A stretch of DNA of 64,000 nt from Pseudomonadota bacterium. GTDB taxonomy: Bacteria; Desulfobacterota; Binatia; Binatales; Binataceae. Location of the stretch: positions 30,003 to 94,002 of the forward strand of contig JAJPIF010000026.1 of NCBI GenBank assembly GCA_021324885.1, in the 5' to 3' direction. Below the pieces are notes generated by a model. The model was given only the letters and a program-made list of their open reading frames with translations, ran no database searches and had not been told where the DNA came from. A program made the translations under genes and the position numbers. This document shows, one piece after another, positions 9,012-16,459 of this stretch (positions are counted from its first letter, which is position 1; every line of letters starts with the position of its first letter).

Positions 9012-9437
9012 ATGAAAACCTATCAACCTCGTGTACCCGCCCCAACCGGTGGAGCTCTCCGGTTCGCCGCCGGTGTGATCGTGGGGGCGACATTGAGCTG
9101 TGCGCTTGCTTGGGGTGCGACCGTGGTCCGGCACGATGGAAACTTTTGGAAAGGCCTGAATAAACCGGATAAGATCGCGTATATAGACGGCTACGCCGAC
9201 GCGGCTCAGGTCAGTCTCGGCAAACTCGATCAGCTCAAAATCGCTGCCGGCATCTTTCATTGGAGGGGAGCCGATAAAATCCTCTCTCAAGTCGCGCGCG
9301 GCTTGGACGTTTCCGGCATCTCGGACAGCGATTTGGAGGCCTACCTGGACAAGATCTATCAGAACCCCCGCTACGGCGACTTTGACATATCCAACGCGAT
9401 CGACCTTGCCGTGATGCGCGGCGGCCAGGCCAAATAG
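9012..9437 (+). CDS. Exported or membrane-anchored hypothetical protein
   Basis: The product is 141 residues. The N-terminal segment has a hydrophobic stretch (about residues 17-37) that could be a signal peptide or anchor. The soluble part contains FWKGLNKPDKIAYIDGYADA and LEAYLDKIYQNPRYGDFDI, a pattern seen in small secreted proteins of unknown role. The ATG at 9012 was chosen because the frame upstream overlaps the end of tyrS and lacks protein-like composition. The 208-base gap before it shows no clear signal. Confidence 0.6.
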   Translation: MKTYQPRVPAPTGGALRFAAGVIVGATLSCALAWGATVVRHDGNFWKGLNKPDKIAYIDGYADAAQVSLGKLDQLKIAAGIFHWRGADKILSQVARGLDVSGISDSDLEAYLDKIYQNPRYGDFDISNAIDLAVMRGGQAK

Positions 9438-9452
9438 ACATCGCCCTTGATC

Positions 9453-9791
9453 TCAGAGTTGGTGGTTTACACTGGAGCCGCTGGATTTAACGTTCCACAA
9501 CGCAATCGAGCTGACCCACTCGGTATGTCCGGGGGCAGCCTCGCCGCCCTCGTGCCCGTGGACGTCCAGTATCTCATGCATTGTGGCCATTGCTTGCGCG
9601 TCGTCCACTACGGCTTCAAGCCTGATCCAAGGGATGTCCGTTGGACCACCGGAAGGATTTGGGTGGGCCAGTTCTGACCCTTTTGCGCCCTCGATCCTGA
9701 ACAACGAGATCTCCCCGCATCCGTGATGCATCAACAAGTCGGTCACACTTTCCAGATAGTCGCGGGAGAGAATTGCCTCCAGCCTCTTCAT
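9453..9791 (-). CDS. PII-like (GlnB-family-like) protein 1
   Basis: The N-terminal part has the PII fold order: MKRLEAILSRDYLESVTDLL (first strand and helix), a T-loop-like region (about residues 36-52) and WIRLEAVVDDAQAMATMHEI (third strand and helix). PII-like proteins bind nucleotides or metals and control transporters and enzymes. The C-terminal 35 residues do not show the usual GKIFV-type strand, so the end is diverged or damaged. The ATG at 9791 is the natural PII start. A sigma-54-like element lies at 9827-9841. It is convergent with the gene ending at 9437. Confidence 0.65.
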   Translation of the reverse strand: MKRLEAILSRDYLESVTDLLMHHGCGEISLFRIEGAKGSELAHPNPSGGPTDIPWIRLEAVVDDAQAMATMHEILDVHGHEGGEAAPGHTEWVSSIALWNVKSSGSSVNHQL

Positions 9792-9826
9792 ATTTGTGGC
9801 TCCAATTCCACTGGCTTGGCCTGAAG

Positions 9827-9841
9827 GCATAAGACGTGCCG
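9827..9841 (-). promoter_or_regulatory. Sigma-54-like promoter for PII-like protein 1
   Basis: On the minus strand the sequence CGGCACGTCTTATGCC fits the GG-N10-GC spacing and most of the TGGCAC-N5-TTGC consensus. It ends about 36 bases before the ATG at 9791. It is nearly the same as the element before the APC permease at 25537. Confidence 0.45.
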
Positions 9842-10242
9842 CACAGCAAGGCGCGCAAAATCGGAAGTTTTCGCGCTTGATGGCACCAGCGCTTTTCAGA
9901 CTGCAACAAGAAGAAAGCAATTTAAAAACCTGCCGCGGACCTTATTTCCCTCCCGTAAAAGCCCGTTTAAGCCAGTGGATCGTGCGGTCTGACCGGCTGT
10001 TGTTGCAAAGCGAAATGCACCTGCGCGCCGTTGACGGAAAAAAGTCCAGTTTATAAGGCTTTTCCCCTGGCATGGCCGATGCTTTACAGGTTTGGCGCGT
10101 CTTCAATTTTGAGGCGCATAGTTGCCATGGATTTTAGGAGTAAGTAGCTGTGGAAGAGGGCGACCCTACTTGTAGGCGTATTTCTCAATCAGTCAAAACA
10201 GTTCTGAGCTTCAGGCATCCCAAAGACGCGCCCGGCCGTCCA
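9842..10242. other. Intergenic region between PII-like gene 1 and the dapA fragment
   Basis: No convincing gene. It contains a sigma-54-like element at 10068-10083 and an AGGAG sequence (10137-10141) in front of a GTG at 10150 that is in frame with the dapA fragment. Confidence 0.4.
10068..10083 (+). promoter_or_regulatory. Sigma-54-like element upstream of the dapA fragment
   Basis: TGGCATGGCCGATGCT has GG at 10069-10070 and GC at 10081-10082, exactly ten bases apart, with matches at most consensus positions. The downstream gene is broken, so the element may be a relic. Confidence 0.35.
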
Positions 10243-10507
10243 ATGTTCACCGGATGTTTCACCGCGCTCATCACTCCGCTGCGCGACGGCAAGGTCGATG
10301 AAGACGCCTTTCAGGCGCTGGTCGACCGGCAGATCAAAGAAGGAATCAGCGGTCTGGTTCCATGTGGGACCACCGGCGAATCGCCCACCCTAACCCCCAA
10401 AGAGCATACAACGCTAATTGAGCTCTGTGTCGAGGCTGCGGCCGAACGTGTTCCAGTGATTGCCGGCACCGGGTCCAACTCGACGTTGGAAACGATCGGA
10501 TTGTCTT
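10243..10507 (+). pseudogene. dapA N-terminal fragment (4-hydroxy-tetrahydrodipicolinate synthase)
   Basis: From the ATG at 10243 the reading frame gives an excellent DapA N-terminus: [33 protein letters not shown] (with the TTGE substrate motif) and [16 protein letters not shown]. Homology ends after about 88 of the usual 290 residues; the lysine and tyrosine of the active site are absent. The frame runs on to 10629 in unrelated sequence. A complete dapA must exist elsewhere if this organism makes lysine. Confidence 0.8.
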
Positions 10508-10741
10508 CCGGCGAGGTCCGTCTGCCTCTATGCCTGATCAATAGAGTGACCCGCACCAAAGTTCGCAATGCGATGGCGCACGCCGGCCTGATTTCTGCCG
10601 AGCATGAGGCCGGGGCCATGGTCAACTGAAGATTGGGCATTTAGGTGTAATGTCTGTTCAATGCGCAATATTGTTAATGCAAAATGCACATCCATGCCCC
10701 TGTGAGTTACAGGTATAGTAGGTAATATCAATTATTCATTC

Positions 10742-10757
10742 TGGTACATTTAGTGCG
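10742..10757 (+). promoter_or_regulatory. Sigma-54-like promoter for PII-like protein 2
   Basis: TGGTACATTTAGTGCG has GG (10743-10744) and GC (10755-10756) ten bases apart, inside a clearly AT-rich stretch (10630-10752) that is unlike the rest of the window. Initiation would fall near 10768, about 70 bases before the ATG at 10840. Confidence 0.45.
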
Positions 10758-10839
10758 TTATCGGCGGAGGGGGCGGCGGCACGCAACGGTGGGTGGTGGA
10801 GGGTTCAGACCGCGCCCCCCTTTTTACAAGGAACAGTCT

Positions 10840-11355
10840 ATGAAAAAAGTCGAAGCGCTGATAAGCCCGGAATCGGTCGAAGATGTTCGAGAATTGCTGG
10901 AGGGGTTTTATATTTCAAATTTCACTCTTTCCAACGTGCTTACGAACCCGAGCCGCAAAGGCCGGCAGCAACTTTATCGCGGTCACGCCTACACTCCCGA
11001 GTTCGACCAGGAGGTAAAAATCGAAGCGGTCGTGCGCGATGATGAAGCAAACAAAATCGTCCATGAGCTGCTGAAGGTGATCGGCAGATCGGGATCCGGC
11101 AAGCGCCGCATCGTCCTTATGCCGGTGAGCGGAGTTGTATTTGAGGCGGACGAATTTGGTTTTGCACCGCCGCCGTCTCCATCACGCCAACCGCCCCGGG
11201 AAGCGGTCGAGGTCAAGGCGGCGCCGAGCACCACGGTCGCGGCTGCGCATCCGCGGCTGTGGAACCCGGTGCCCGCCATGCTTGTGAAAATATCCGGATG
11301 GTTAGTAACGCCCGTGGAAAATCGTGCCAATGAATCCGTACCTTTGGTTGGGTGA
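10840..11355 (+). CDS. PII-like protein 2 with C-terminal extension
   Basis: Residues 1-105 match the GlnB/GlnK pattern: MKKVEALISPESVEDVREL, a T-loop with QQLYRGHAYTPEF (canonical PII has LYRGAEY, whose second Tyr is the modification site), KIEAVVRDDEANKIVHELL, and a final RRIVLMPVSGVV strand. A Pro/Ala-rich extension of about 65 residues follows, ending in a hydrophobic patch. The ATG at 10840 is the natural PII start and leaves a short leader after the sigma-54-like element. Convergent with the KimA-like transporter, it is a candidate sensor or regulator of that transporter or of Kdp; this role is inferred. Confidence 0.8.
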   Translation: MKKVEALISPESVEDVRELLEGFYISNFTLSNVLTNPSRKGRQQLYRGHAYTPEFDQEVKIEAVVRDDEANKIVHELLKVIGRSGSGKRRIVLMPVSGVVFEADEFGFAPPPSPSRQPPREAVEVKAAPSTTVAAAHPRLWNPVPAMLVKISGWLVTPVENRANESVPLVG

Positions 11356-11410
11356 CCTGCTGCTGATAGCGATCGGCGCCGGCCTGGGTTATTTACTGGT
11401 TGTGTACTGA
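11330..11410 (+). CDS. 26-residue single-span membrane peptide, KdpF-like
   Basis: An ATG at 11330, inside the last codons of the PII-like gene and in another frame, opens MNPYLWLGDLLLIAIGAGLG and ends in YLLVVY at a stop at 11408. The peptide is almost entirely one hydrophobic helix, similar in size and character to KdpF and other regulatory micropeptides. Overlap with the PII-like gene suggests coupled translation. It is too short for homology to prove anything. Confidence 0.4.
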   Translation: MNPYLWLGDLLLIAIGAGLGYLLVVY

Positions 11411-11445
11411 GTCAGCCGACCAACCTCGGCTTCCATGGTTCGGCA

Positions 11446-13329
11446 TTACCCTTCGCGCAAATACCATTGCGCACTGACGACGAAGACGCGCTCGTCCCGT
11501 TTTTGATGCAGCCGGTAACGCAGTCTTCTGCTCCGTAGCGCGTGCAGCGCATATTGGTACCAATGCGGTTCCACCAATTCCGGAATCACTATCGCGATCA
11601 AACGATCCGGCTTGTCGCGTTCGACATTGTCTATGTAATCCAGAATCGGCTGATACAGATTACGATAGGGTGAGTTCAAAAAGTGAAGACGCGGGCGGAC
11701 TGCAATTTCGCGTGGATCCTCGAAGAGCCGCTCCCATCTTCGTTTCAGTCCCTCACGGTGGTCCGTGTCCGTGCTCACGTGCAGAGCGGTAATGTCATCG
11801 GACAGAAGCATACCTAACCTGACGGCGTTGTCGGCGGCGCGGTTCCAGTTGCTGATTGGAATCAGTACGATCGGTGGCGGCGGCTTGGAGGGCGCGAAGT
11901 TGACCGGCTCCTTCAGCTCGCGGTCGATGCTCTCATAGTGATGCTTGGTTCGGGTAAGCAGCAGGACCAGTGCGGGGATGACAATGATTGTCATCCAGGC
12001 GCCTGCGGCAAATTTTGCGGCCACGATTATAACCAGCGCGACCGCCGTGGTCGCAGCGCCCAGCGTATTATAGGCCAGTTTGATTCGACTACCGCGTCCG
12101 CTTTTGCGCAGCCAGTGCGCGACCATGCCAACTTGCGACAGAACGAACGCGCCGAATGCTCCGACCGCGAACAAAGGTATCAGGTTGTCCGTTACGCCCC
12201 CGAACATGATCAGCAGCAGGCCGGAGAGGACCGCCAGGATGATGATACCCGCGGAATAAACCAGCCGCCGGCCGCGCTCGGCGAAAAAGGGCGGCAAAAA
12301 GCCATCCTCGGCCAGCAGCCGGCACACCCGCGGAAAATCCGCAAAGCTGGTCTGGGCCGAGTAGGTAAGGACAATGAAGATGCTGGCGCTGCTTACATAG
12401 TAAAAGGCGCCGCGGCCGGCCACCGCGCCAATCAATTGCGACAGAATCGACTGGTATCCCGGCTTATGCTCATCCATCGCCATTATGTGGTAAGCCGGGC
12501 AAAGGTATCCCAGGCTCAGGAGAAACGCCCCTAGGATTACGAAGATGACCGTCAGCGTGCGTTGCGCGTTGGGGACTTTCGGTTCTTTGAACAGGGGAAC
12601 GCCATTGCTCACCGCCTCGATCCCTGTCATTGCCGTACAGCCGTTGGCGAACGCGGCCAGGATGATCCAGGCGCCTAATGTGCCGGAGCCCTTTGGTAAG
12701 GAGGGCGGCGCGATCACCGGATGTGGGCTGCCGCCCGAATGGATTGCGGCAAACAGTCCCAGCGCAATCGCGATGCTTATGCAGACCCCAAACACAAAGA
12801 CTGGAATAACGAAAACGATGCCCGTTTCACGCACGCCGCGCAGATTAAGCACCGTCAGCATCGTCAAAACCACAAGGCACCCCAACAAGGTATGTGAATG
12901 GAGCGCGGGCACCGCGGAAATCACCGCACCTACCCCCGCGGCGATCCCCACCGCGACGTTGAGCAGGTAATCCACCATCAAAACGATTGCCGCCCAGATG
13001 CCGACGCGTATCCCCAGATTATCCTTCGCCACCACGTAAGCGCCGCCGCCGTCGGGATAGGTGGCGGCGGTCTGCCGGTATGACAGATATAAAGTGAAGA
13101 GATTCAGAACGATTGCCGCTTCAATGAAAACGTAGTAACGGAGCCCGATAATTCCCAAAGGCAACAAAGCGGTCAGCGCCGCCTCCGGGCCGTAGCCGGT
13201 CGAAGCGAGAGCATCCACACCCAGTACGGGAACTCCCGTCCATAGGCTGAGTTGTTCTTTTTTTGCCTCCCATGAGGCAAGCGGTCTACCTAAGATCGCA
13301 TTGCTTAAGGATAGAATGCGGCTGAGCAT
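11446..13329 (-). CDS. KimA-like potassium transporter (APC superfamily with USP-like tail)
   Basis: This is a 627-residue inner-membrane transporter with about twelve helices. It carries KimA signatures: GVDALASTGYGPEAAL, LSYRQTAATYPDGGGAYVVA, NGCTAMTGIEAVSNGVPLFK, and QTSFADFPRVCRLLAEDGFLP. The last 140 residues form a soluble universal-stress-like domain (PPIVLIPISNWNRAADNAVR), as in Bacillus subtilis KimA, a high-affinity K+/H+ symporter inhibited by c-di-AMP. The ATG at 13329 was chosen because a promoter lies just upstream; longer starts reach back to 13509. Placement next to kdpFABC supports a potassium role over amino-acid transport. Confidence 0.8.
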   Translation of the reverse strand: MLSRILSLSNAILGRPLASWEAKKEQLSLWTGVPVLGVDALASTGYGPEAALTALLPLGIIGLRYYVFIEAAIVLNLFTLYLSYRQTAATYPDGGGAYVVAKDNLGIRVGIWAAIVLMVDYLLNVAVGIAAGVGAVISAVPALHSHTLLGCLVVLTMLTVLNLRGVRETGIVFVIPVFVFGVCISIAIALGLFAAIHSGGSPHPVIAPPSLPKGSGTLGAWIILAAFANGCTAMTGIEAVSNGVPLFKEPKVPNAQRTLTVIFVILGAFLLSLGYLCPAYHIMAMDEHKPGYQSILSQLIGAVAGRGAFYYVSSASIFIVLTYSAQTSFADFPRVCRLLAEDGFLPPFFAERGRRLVYSAGIIILAVLSGLLLIMFGGVTDNLIPLFAVGAFGAFVLSQVGMVAHWLRKSGRGSRIKLAYNTLGAATTAVALVIIVAAKFAAGAWMTIIVIPALVLLLTRTKHHYESIDRELKEPVNFAPSKPPPPIVLIPISNWNRAADNAVRLGMLLSDDITALHVSTDTDHREGLKRRWERLFEDPREIAVRPRLHFLNSPYRNLYQPILDYIDNVERDKPDRLIAIVIPELVEPHWYQYALHALRSRRLRYRLHQKRDERVFVVSAQWYLREG

Positions 13330-13365
13330 GAGCTGAACAATAAAGCGGCTACTTTGGTGTTTTAA

Positions 13366-13394
13366 ATTGTCCCAAGCCATCCAATAAGCGTCAA
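13366..13394 (-). promoter_or_regulatory. Sigma-70-type promoter for the KimA-like gene
   Basis: On the minus strand, TTGACG (13394-13389) and GACAAT (13371-13366) are 17 bases apart. The predicted transcript starts near 13358, about 30 bases before the ATG at 13329. Confidence 0.45.
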
Positions 13395-13804
13395 GCAAAG
13401 TATTGCCACGCAACGTGTTGAAACCCGCTTGGCTCCGCGGCTGCATCGGAGCAACAAGGAGCAGCGGATGGCGCCCGTGAAACAGGCGGAAATAGAACCG
13501 CGACGACACCCGTGGTCTGCAACTTCTGATTCGGCTAATAACGGCTCCGCCTTCGACCCTTTTGTGTAAAGCTCAAGTCCTCGTTCGCAACCCAGCTTCT
13601 GTTCTTTTCGCCGGTCGCCGCAAGGCGCGGCCAGTATCGAAACGCAACGTAATATTTCATTCTGAAAAGGCGCCGGTAGCGCATCGCGCCAAATCCCATA
13701 CGGATTCACTACATCCGAGCTGGCATGTTTCGTGCGCTTACGCTCGACACGGCAGGCCCGTTTGGGTTTTGCCGGTAACGTTAGATTACGAGCAACCACC
13801 AACT
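13395..13804. other. Divergent gap between the KimA-like and CBS genes
   Basis: About 410 bases. Open frames cross it on both strands (upstream extensions of both neighbours), but neither gives recognisable protein. No strong terminator or repeat was seen. Confidence 0.35.
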
Positions 13805-14263
13805 ATGCGCTCTCCAGATCTGAAAGAAAAAGATCGTCAACTGGACATGTTAGTAGAGCGGACGATGACGTTAACGCCCAGAACCGTTGCTCCTTCAGAC
13901 TCGGTCGCGCACGCACGTGCGCTATTGGATGAGTTCGGAGTCGGCCAGCTTCCGGTGGTGGCGGCGGGGCAACTGATCGGAATGGTGACGGCTGGAGACC
14001 TGAAGGCCCGGCGCAGCGCGTGGCGTCCCGCGAGTGTGGCGCGTGCCGTCGCTTCTCACCCTGAACGCGTCCCAGTGCGGCGGGTGATGAGGACGAGCAC
14101 ATATACAGTGCAGCCCTCGGACACATTAAGAAAAGCGGCCAAATTGATGGCCCAGGCACGAGTCGGCGCGCTGCCTGTGATGGAGCACGGAAAACTCAGA
14201 GGAATCATATCGGCCATCGACATTGCTGTTAAAAATCCCACCGGTGCTGCGGTTGTTCCTTAA
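13805..14263 (+). CDS. Tandem CBS-domain protein
   Basis: This 152-residue protein is two CBS domains. The first covers residues about 18-70 (TMTLTPRTVAPSDSVAHARA, GQLPVVAAGQLIGMVTAGDL). The second covers about 92-146 (VMRTSTYTVQPSDTLRKAAK, GALPVMEHGKLRGIISAIDI). CBS pairs bind adenosyl nucleotides such as AMP, ATP or c-di-AMP and regulate attached or partner proteins. It sits between the KimA-like gene and kdp, so a nucleotide-sensing role in K+ transport is plausible but not shown. Upstream in-frame starts exist; 13805 begins immediately before recognisable sequence. Confidence 0.8.
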   Translation: MRSPDLKEKDRQLDMLVERTMTLTPRTVAPSDSVAHARALLDEFGVGQLPVVAAGQLIGMVTAGDLKARRSAWRPASVARAVASHPERVPVRRVMRTSTYTVQPSDTLRKAAKLMAQARVGALPVMEHGKLRGIISAIDIAVKNPTGAAVVP

Positions 14264-14281
14264 CTTCAAGCTGATTACTCA

Positions 14282-14334
14282 GGTGTTTTCCGAGAGTGCA
14301 AAATGAAACACCCAAGACAAAGGAGTTGTTTCAT
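14282..14334 (+). promoter_or_regulatory. Mutually exclusive hairpins in the kdp leader
   Basis: GGTGTTT (14282-14288) can pair with AAACACC (14306-14312). ATGAAACA (14303-14310) can instead pair with TGTTTCAT (14327-14334). The two stems share 14306-14310, so only one can form at a time. This lies between the CBS gene and the first kdp small frame. No U-tract follows either stem, so it may be an operator dyad rather than an attenuator. Confidence 0.35.
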
Positions 14335-14376
14335 CAAAAGAAGCGGAACGAGTCCGCACATCGGGAGGACTGAATA

Positions 14377-14472
14377 ATGGATCTTACAACATGGCTGCCC
14401 GGAATGTTCTTTCTGGGTTTGGCGGCGATGGGCCTATGTTACGCATTTTTGATCGCCTGCGAAAAAATATGA
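14377..14472 (+). CDS. 31-residue membrane peptide heading the kdp operon
   Basis: An ATG at 14377 follows a GGGAGGA ribosome site and encodes a single-helix peptide (MDLTTWLPGMFFLGLAAMGL, then CYAFLIACEKI). Short one-span proteins ending in a C-E-x-[IL] tail commonly precede kdpF in other bacteria. The stop is 10 bases before the kdpF start, consistent with the same operon. Function unknown; possibly an accessory of the Kdp complex. Confidence 0.55.
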   Translation: MDLTTWLPGMFFLGLAAMGLCYAFLIACEKI

Positions 14473-14482
14473 GGTGACACAA

Positions 14483-14563
14483 ATGATCTATCTTACAGCC
14501 GCGGTGGCGGCCTTCCTGTTCGTGTATCTGTTTACCGCGCTCATACGGCCGGAATGGTTTTGA
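14483..14563 (+). CDS. kdpF: Potassium-transporting ATPase subunit F
   Basis: This is a 26-residue peptide with one membrane helix and the KdpF-type C-terminus (TALIRPEWF; E. coli KdpF ends with a comparable RPE segment). KdpF stabilises the KdpABC complex. A GAGGTGACAC sequence precedes the ATG. Kdp subunit order F-A-B-C is conserved here. Confidence 0.8.
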   Translation: MIYLTAAVAAFLFVYLFTALIRPEWF

Positions 14564-14599
14564 GCGGGCGGCGATTCGATCTGAACGAGGACTAATTAT

Positions 14600-16417
14600 A
14601 TGTGGCTTCTTCCGATTTCGTTACTGGTGTTCACTACGCTGCTGGCGATTCCAATGAGCCGTTACATGGCCTGGATCATGGACGGCAAATACAATGCGCC
14701 GGGATTTCTGCGCTGGTTTGAAAGACGCCTGGACAGTGGTGGGCAGAACTGGAAGCAGTACGCGGCGGCGTTGCTGATCTTCAACATCATCATGTTCATC
14801 TATGGGTATCTCGTCCTGATCCTTCAGCCGATCGCTCCGCTGAATCCGCGGGGCTTGGGGCTGCTGTCGCCGACGACCATTTTCAACAGCGTCGCGTCGT
14901 TCATGACCAACACGAATTTGCAGCATTATTCCGGCGATCAGCATATGTCGAACTGGGGTCAGATTTTCTTTGTAATCTGGAACCAGTTTGTATCTGCCGC
15001 GGTGGGACTGTGCGCGCTTACCGCGATTATCCGCTGTTTCAGAGCGGAGCAGCATCTGGGCAATTTCTTCGTCGATATGTGGCGCGTGGTTGTTTACATG
15101 TTCGTACCGGTTGCCCTGGTGATTGGGATCCTGTTCCTGCAGCAGGGGATGCCGATGACCTACCAGAGCACGCACGAAGTCTCAACTTTGGAAGCGGCTG
15201 CGATGGGCACTACCGACAATGGCCAGGCCAAGCAACAAACACTGGTGGTGGGTCCCGTCGCCGCGGTCATTCCGATCAAGATGCTCGGTACGAACGGCGG
15301 TGGTGTTTATGGCATGAATTCGGCCGTACCGTTTGAAAATCCCAGTGCCTGGACAAATTTTCTCACGTGTTTTGGCATGATGTTGTTCCCGTTTTGTCTG
15401 GTCTTGATGTATGGTCGGATGCTGAAGAAGATGCGTCATGCCTGGGTGATTTTTTCGGTCATGTTTATCCTGATGGCCGGGACAATCGTTTGGGCGGTTT
15501 ACTATGACACGTTAAAACCAAACCCGGGCCTTACGGCGCATCCAAATACTCAGACATTTCAGATACCAAGTGCCAGTGCGCCTGGCGGCCAGCGCGCAGT
15601 TGTACTTCCCGCGGTTGCGGGTCTTCCGGTCGATCAGCACCTGGGCAACCTGGAAGGCAAGGAGCTGCGGTTCGGTACCTCCGCCGGAGCTACGTTCGCA
15701 GCAATTACCGTTGACGTGACCTGCGGTGCAGCTAACTGCGAGCATGACAGCCTCAACCCGATTGCAGCGCTGTCGCCGATGGTTGGTATGTGGATCAATT
15801 GCATCTATGGCGGCAAGGGCGTGGGGATGATCAACCTGCTGCTGTTCCTGATCATCGGAATTTTCCTGGCCGGCATGATGGTGGGACGCACGCCGGAATA
15901 TTTGGGCCGGAAGATCGGTGCGCGCGAGGTTAAACTCGCAGTCATCGCGTTGCTCGTGCATCCGCTGATGATCCTTGGACCGAGTGGACTATTTGCCGCG
16001 ACTGACTGGGGAGTCAAGGCTGAGAGCAATCCGGCCGCGCATGGCCTATCGCAAATCGTGTATCAGTTTTCCTCGGCTTCGGCGAACAATGGGTCCGCTT
16101 TCGATGGCCTCGGGGTAACTTACGGTTTCTACAACAATCCCAATCCGGCTCCCGAAGCTAAGGCCTGGGATATAGCCACCGGGCTGGTAATGATTTTCTC
16201 GCGCTATTTGCCAATCGTTGCTCCGATAGCGATGGCGGCGGCGCTCGGCTACAAGAAGCAGACGCCCTTTGGTTTGGGCACCTTGCGCGACGACACCTTC
16301 ACCTTCGGATGTCTGCTGTTCGGGACAATCATCATCGTGGCCGGATTGCTGTTCCTGCCCGTGGCCGCATTGGGCCCGGTAGCGGAGCATCTCGGTCCAA
16401 TCCCCTTTGGTGGTTAA
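14600..16417 (+). CDS. kdpA: Potassium-transporting ATPase potassium-binding subunit
   Basis: KdpA is the channel-like subunit of the high-affinity K+ pump, with ten membrane helices and four selectivity-filter loops. Visible family blocks include SFMTNTNLQHYSGDQHMSNW (first filter region), MLGTNGGGVYGMNSAVPFEN, GGKGVGMINLLLFLIIGIFL, MVGRTPEYLGRKI and SSASANNGSAFDGL. Length 605 is a little above the usual 560; about 80 residues around 310-390 are an extended extracytoplasmic loop. The start at 14600 follows ATGTGGCTT with a GAGGAC sequence upstream. Confidence 0.96.
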   Translation: MWLLPISLLVFTTLLAIPMSRYMAWIMDGKYNAPGFLRWFERRLDSGGQNWKQYAAALLIFNIIMFIYGYLVLILQPIAPLNPRGLGLLSPTTIFNSVASFMTNTNLQHYSGDQHMSNWGQIFFVIWNQFVSAAVGLCALTAIIRCFRAEQHLGNFFVDMWRVVVYMFVPVALVIGILFLQQGMPMTYQSTHEVSTLEAAAMGTTDNGQAKQQTLVVGPVAAVIPIKMLGTNGGGVYGMNSAVPFENPSAWTNFLTCFGMMLFPFCLVLMYGRMLKKMRHAWVIFSVMFILMAGTIVWAVYYDTLKPNPGLTAHPNTQTFQIPSASAPGGQRAVVLPAVAGLPVDQHLGNLEGKELRFGTSAGATFAAITVDVTCGAANCEHDSLNPIAALSPMVGMWINCIYGGKGVGMINLLLFLIIGIFLAGMMVGRTPEYLGRKIGAREVKLAVIALLVHPLMILGPSGLFAATDWGVKAESNPAAHGLSQIVYQFSSASANNGSAFDGLGVTYGFYNNPNPAPEAKAWDIATGLVMIFSRYLPIVAPIAMAAALGYKKQTPFGLGTLRDDTFTFGCLLFGTIIIVAGLLFLPVAALGPVAEHLGPIPFGG

Positions 16418-16459
16418 TGAGGAAGCTCAGGCCAGGAACTTTTGGTCGAGGATAATCGA

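Noticed and set aside
11938..12534. Plus-strand open frame of about 198 codons opposite the KimA-like gene
   Set aside because: Shadow frame with Gln/Arg-rich low-quality sequence, opposite strongly conserved membrane helices.
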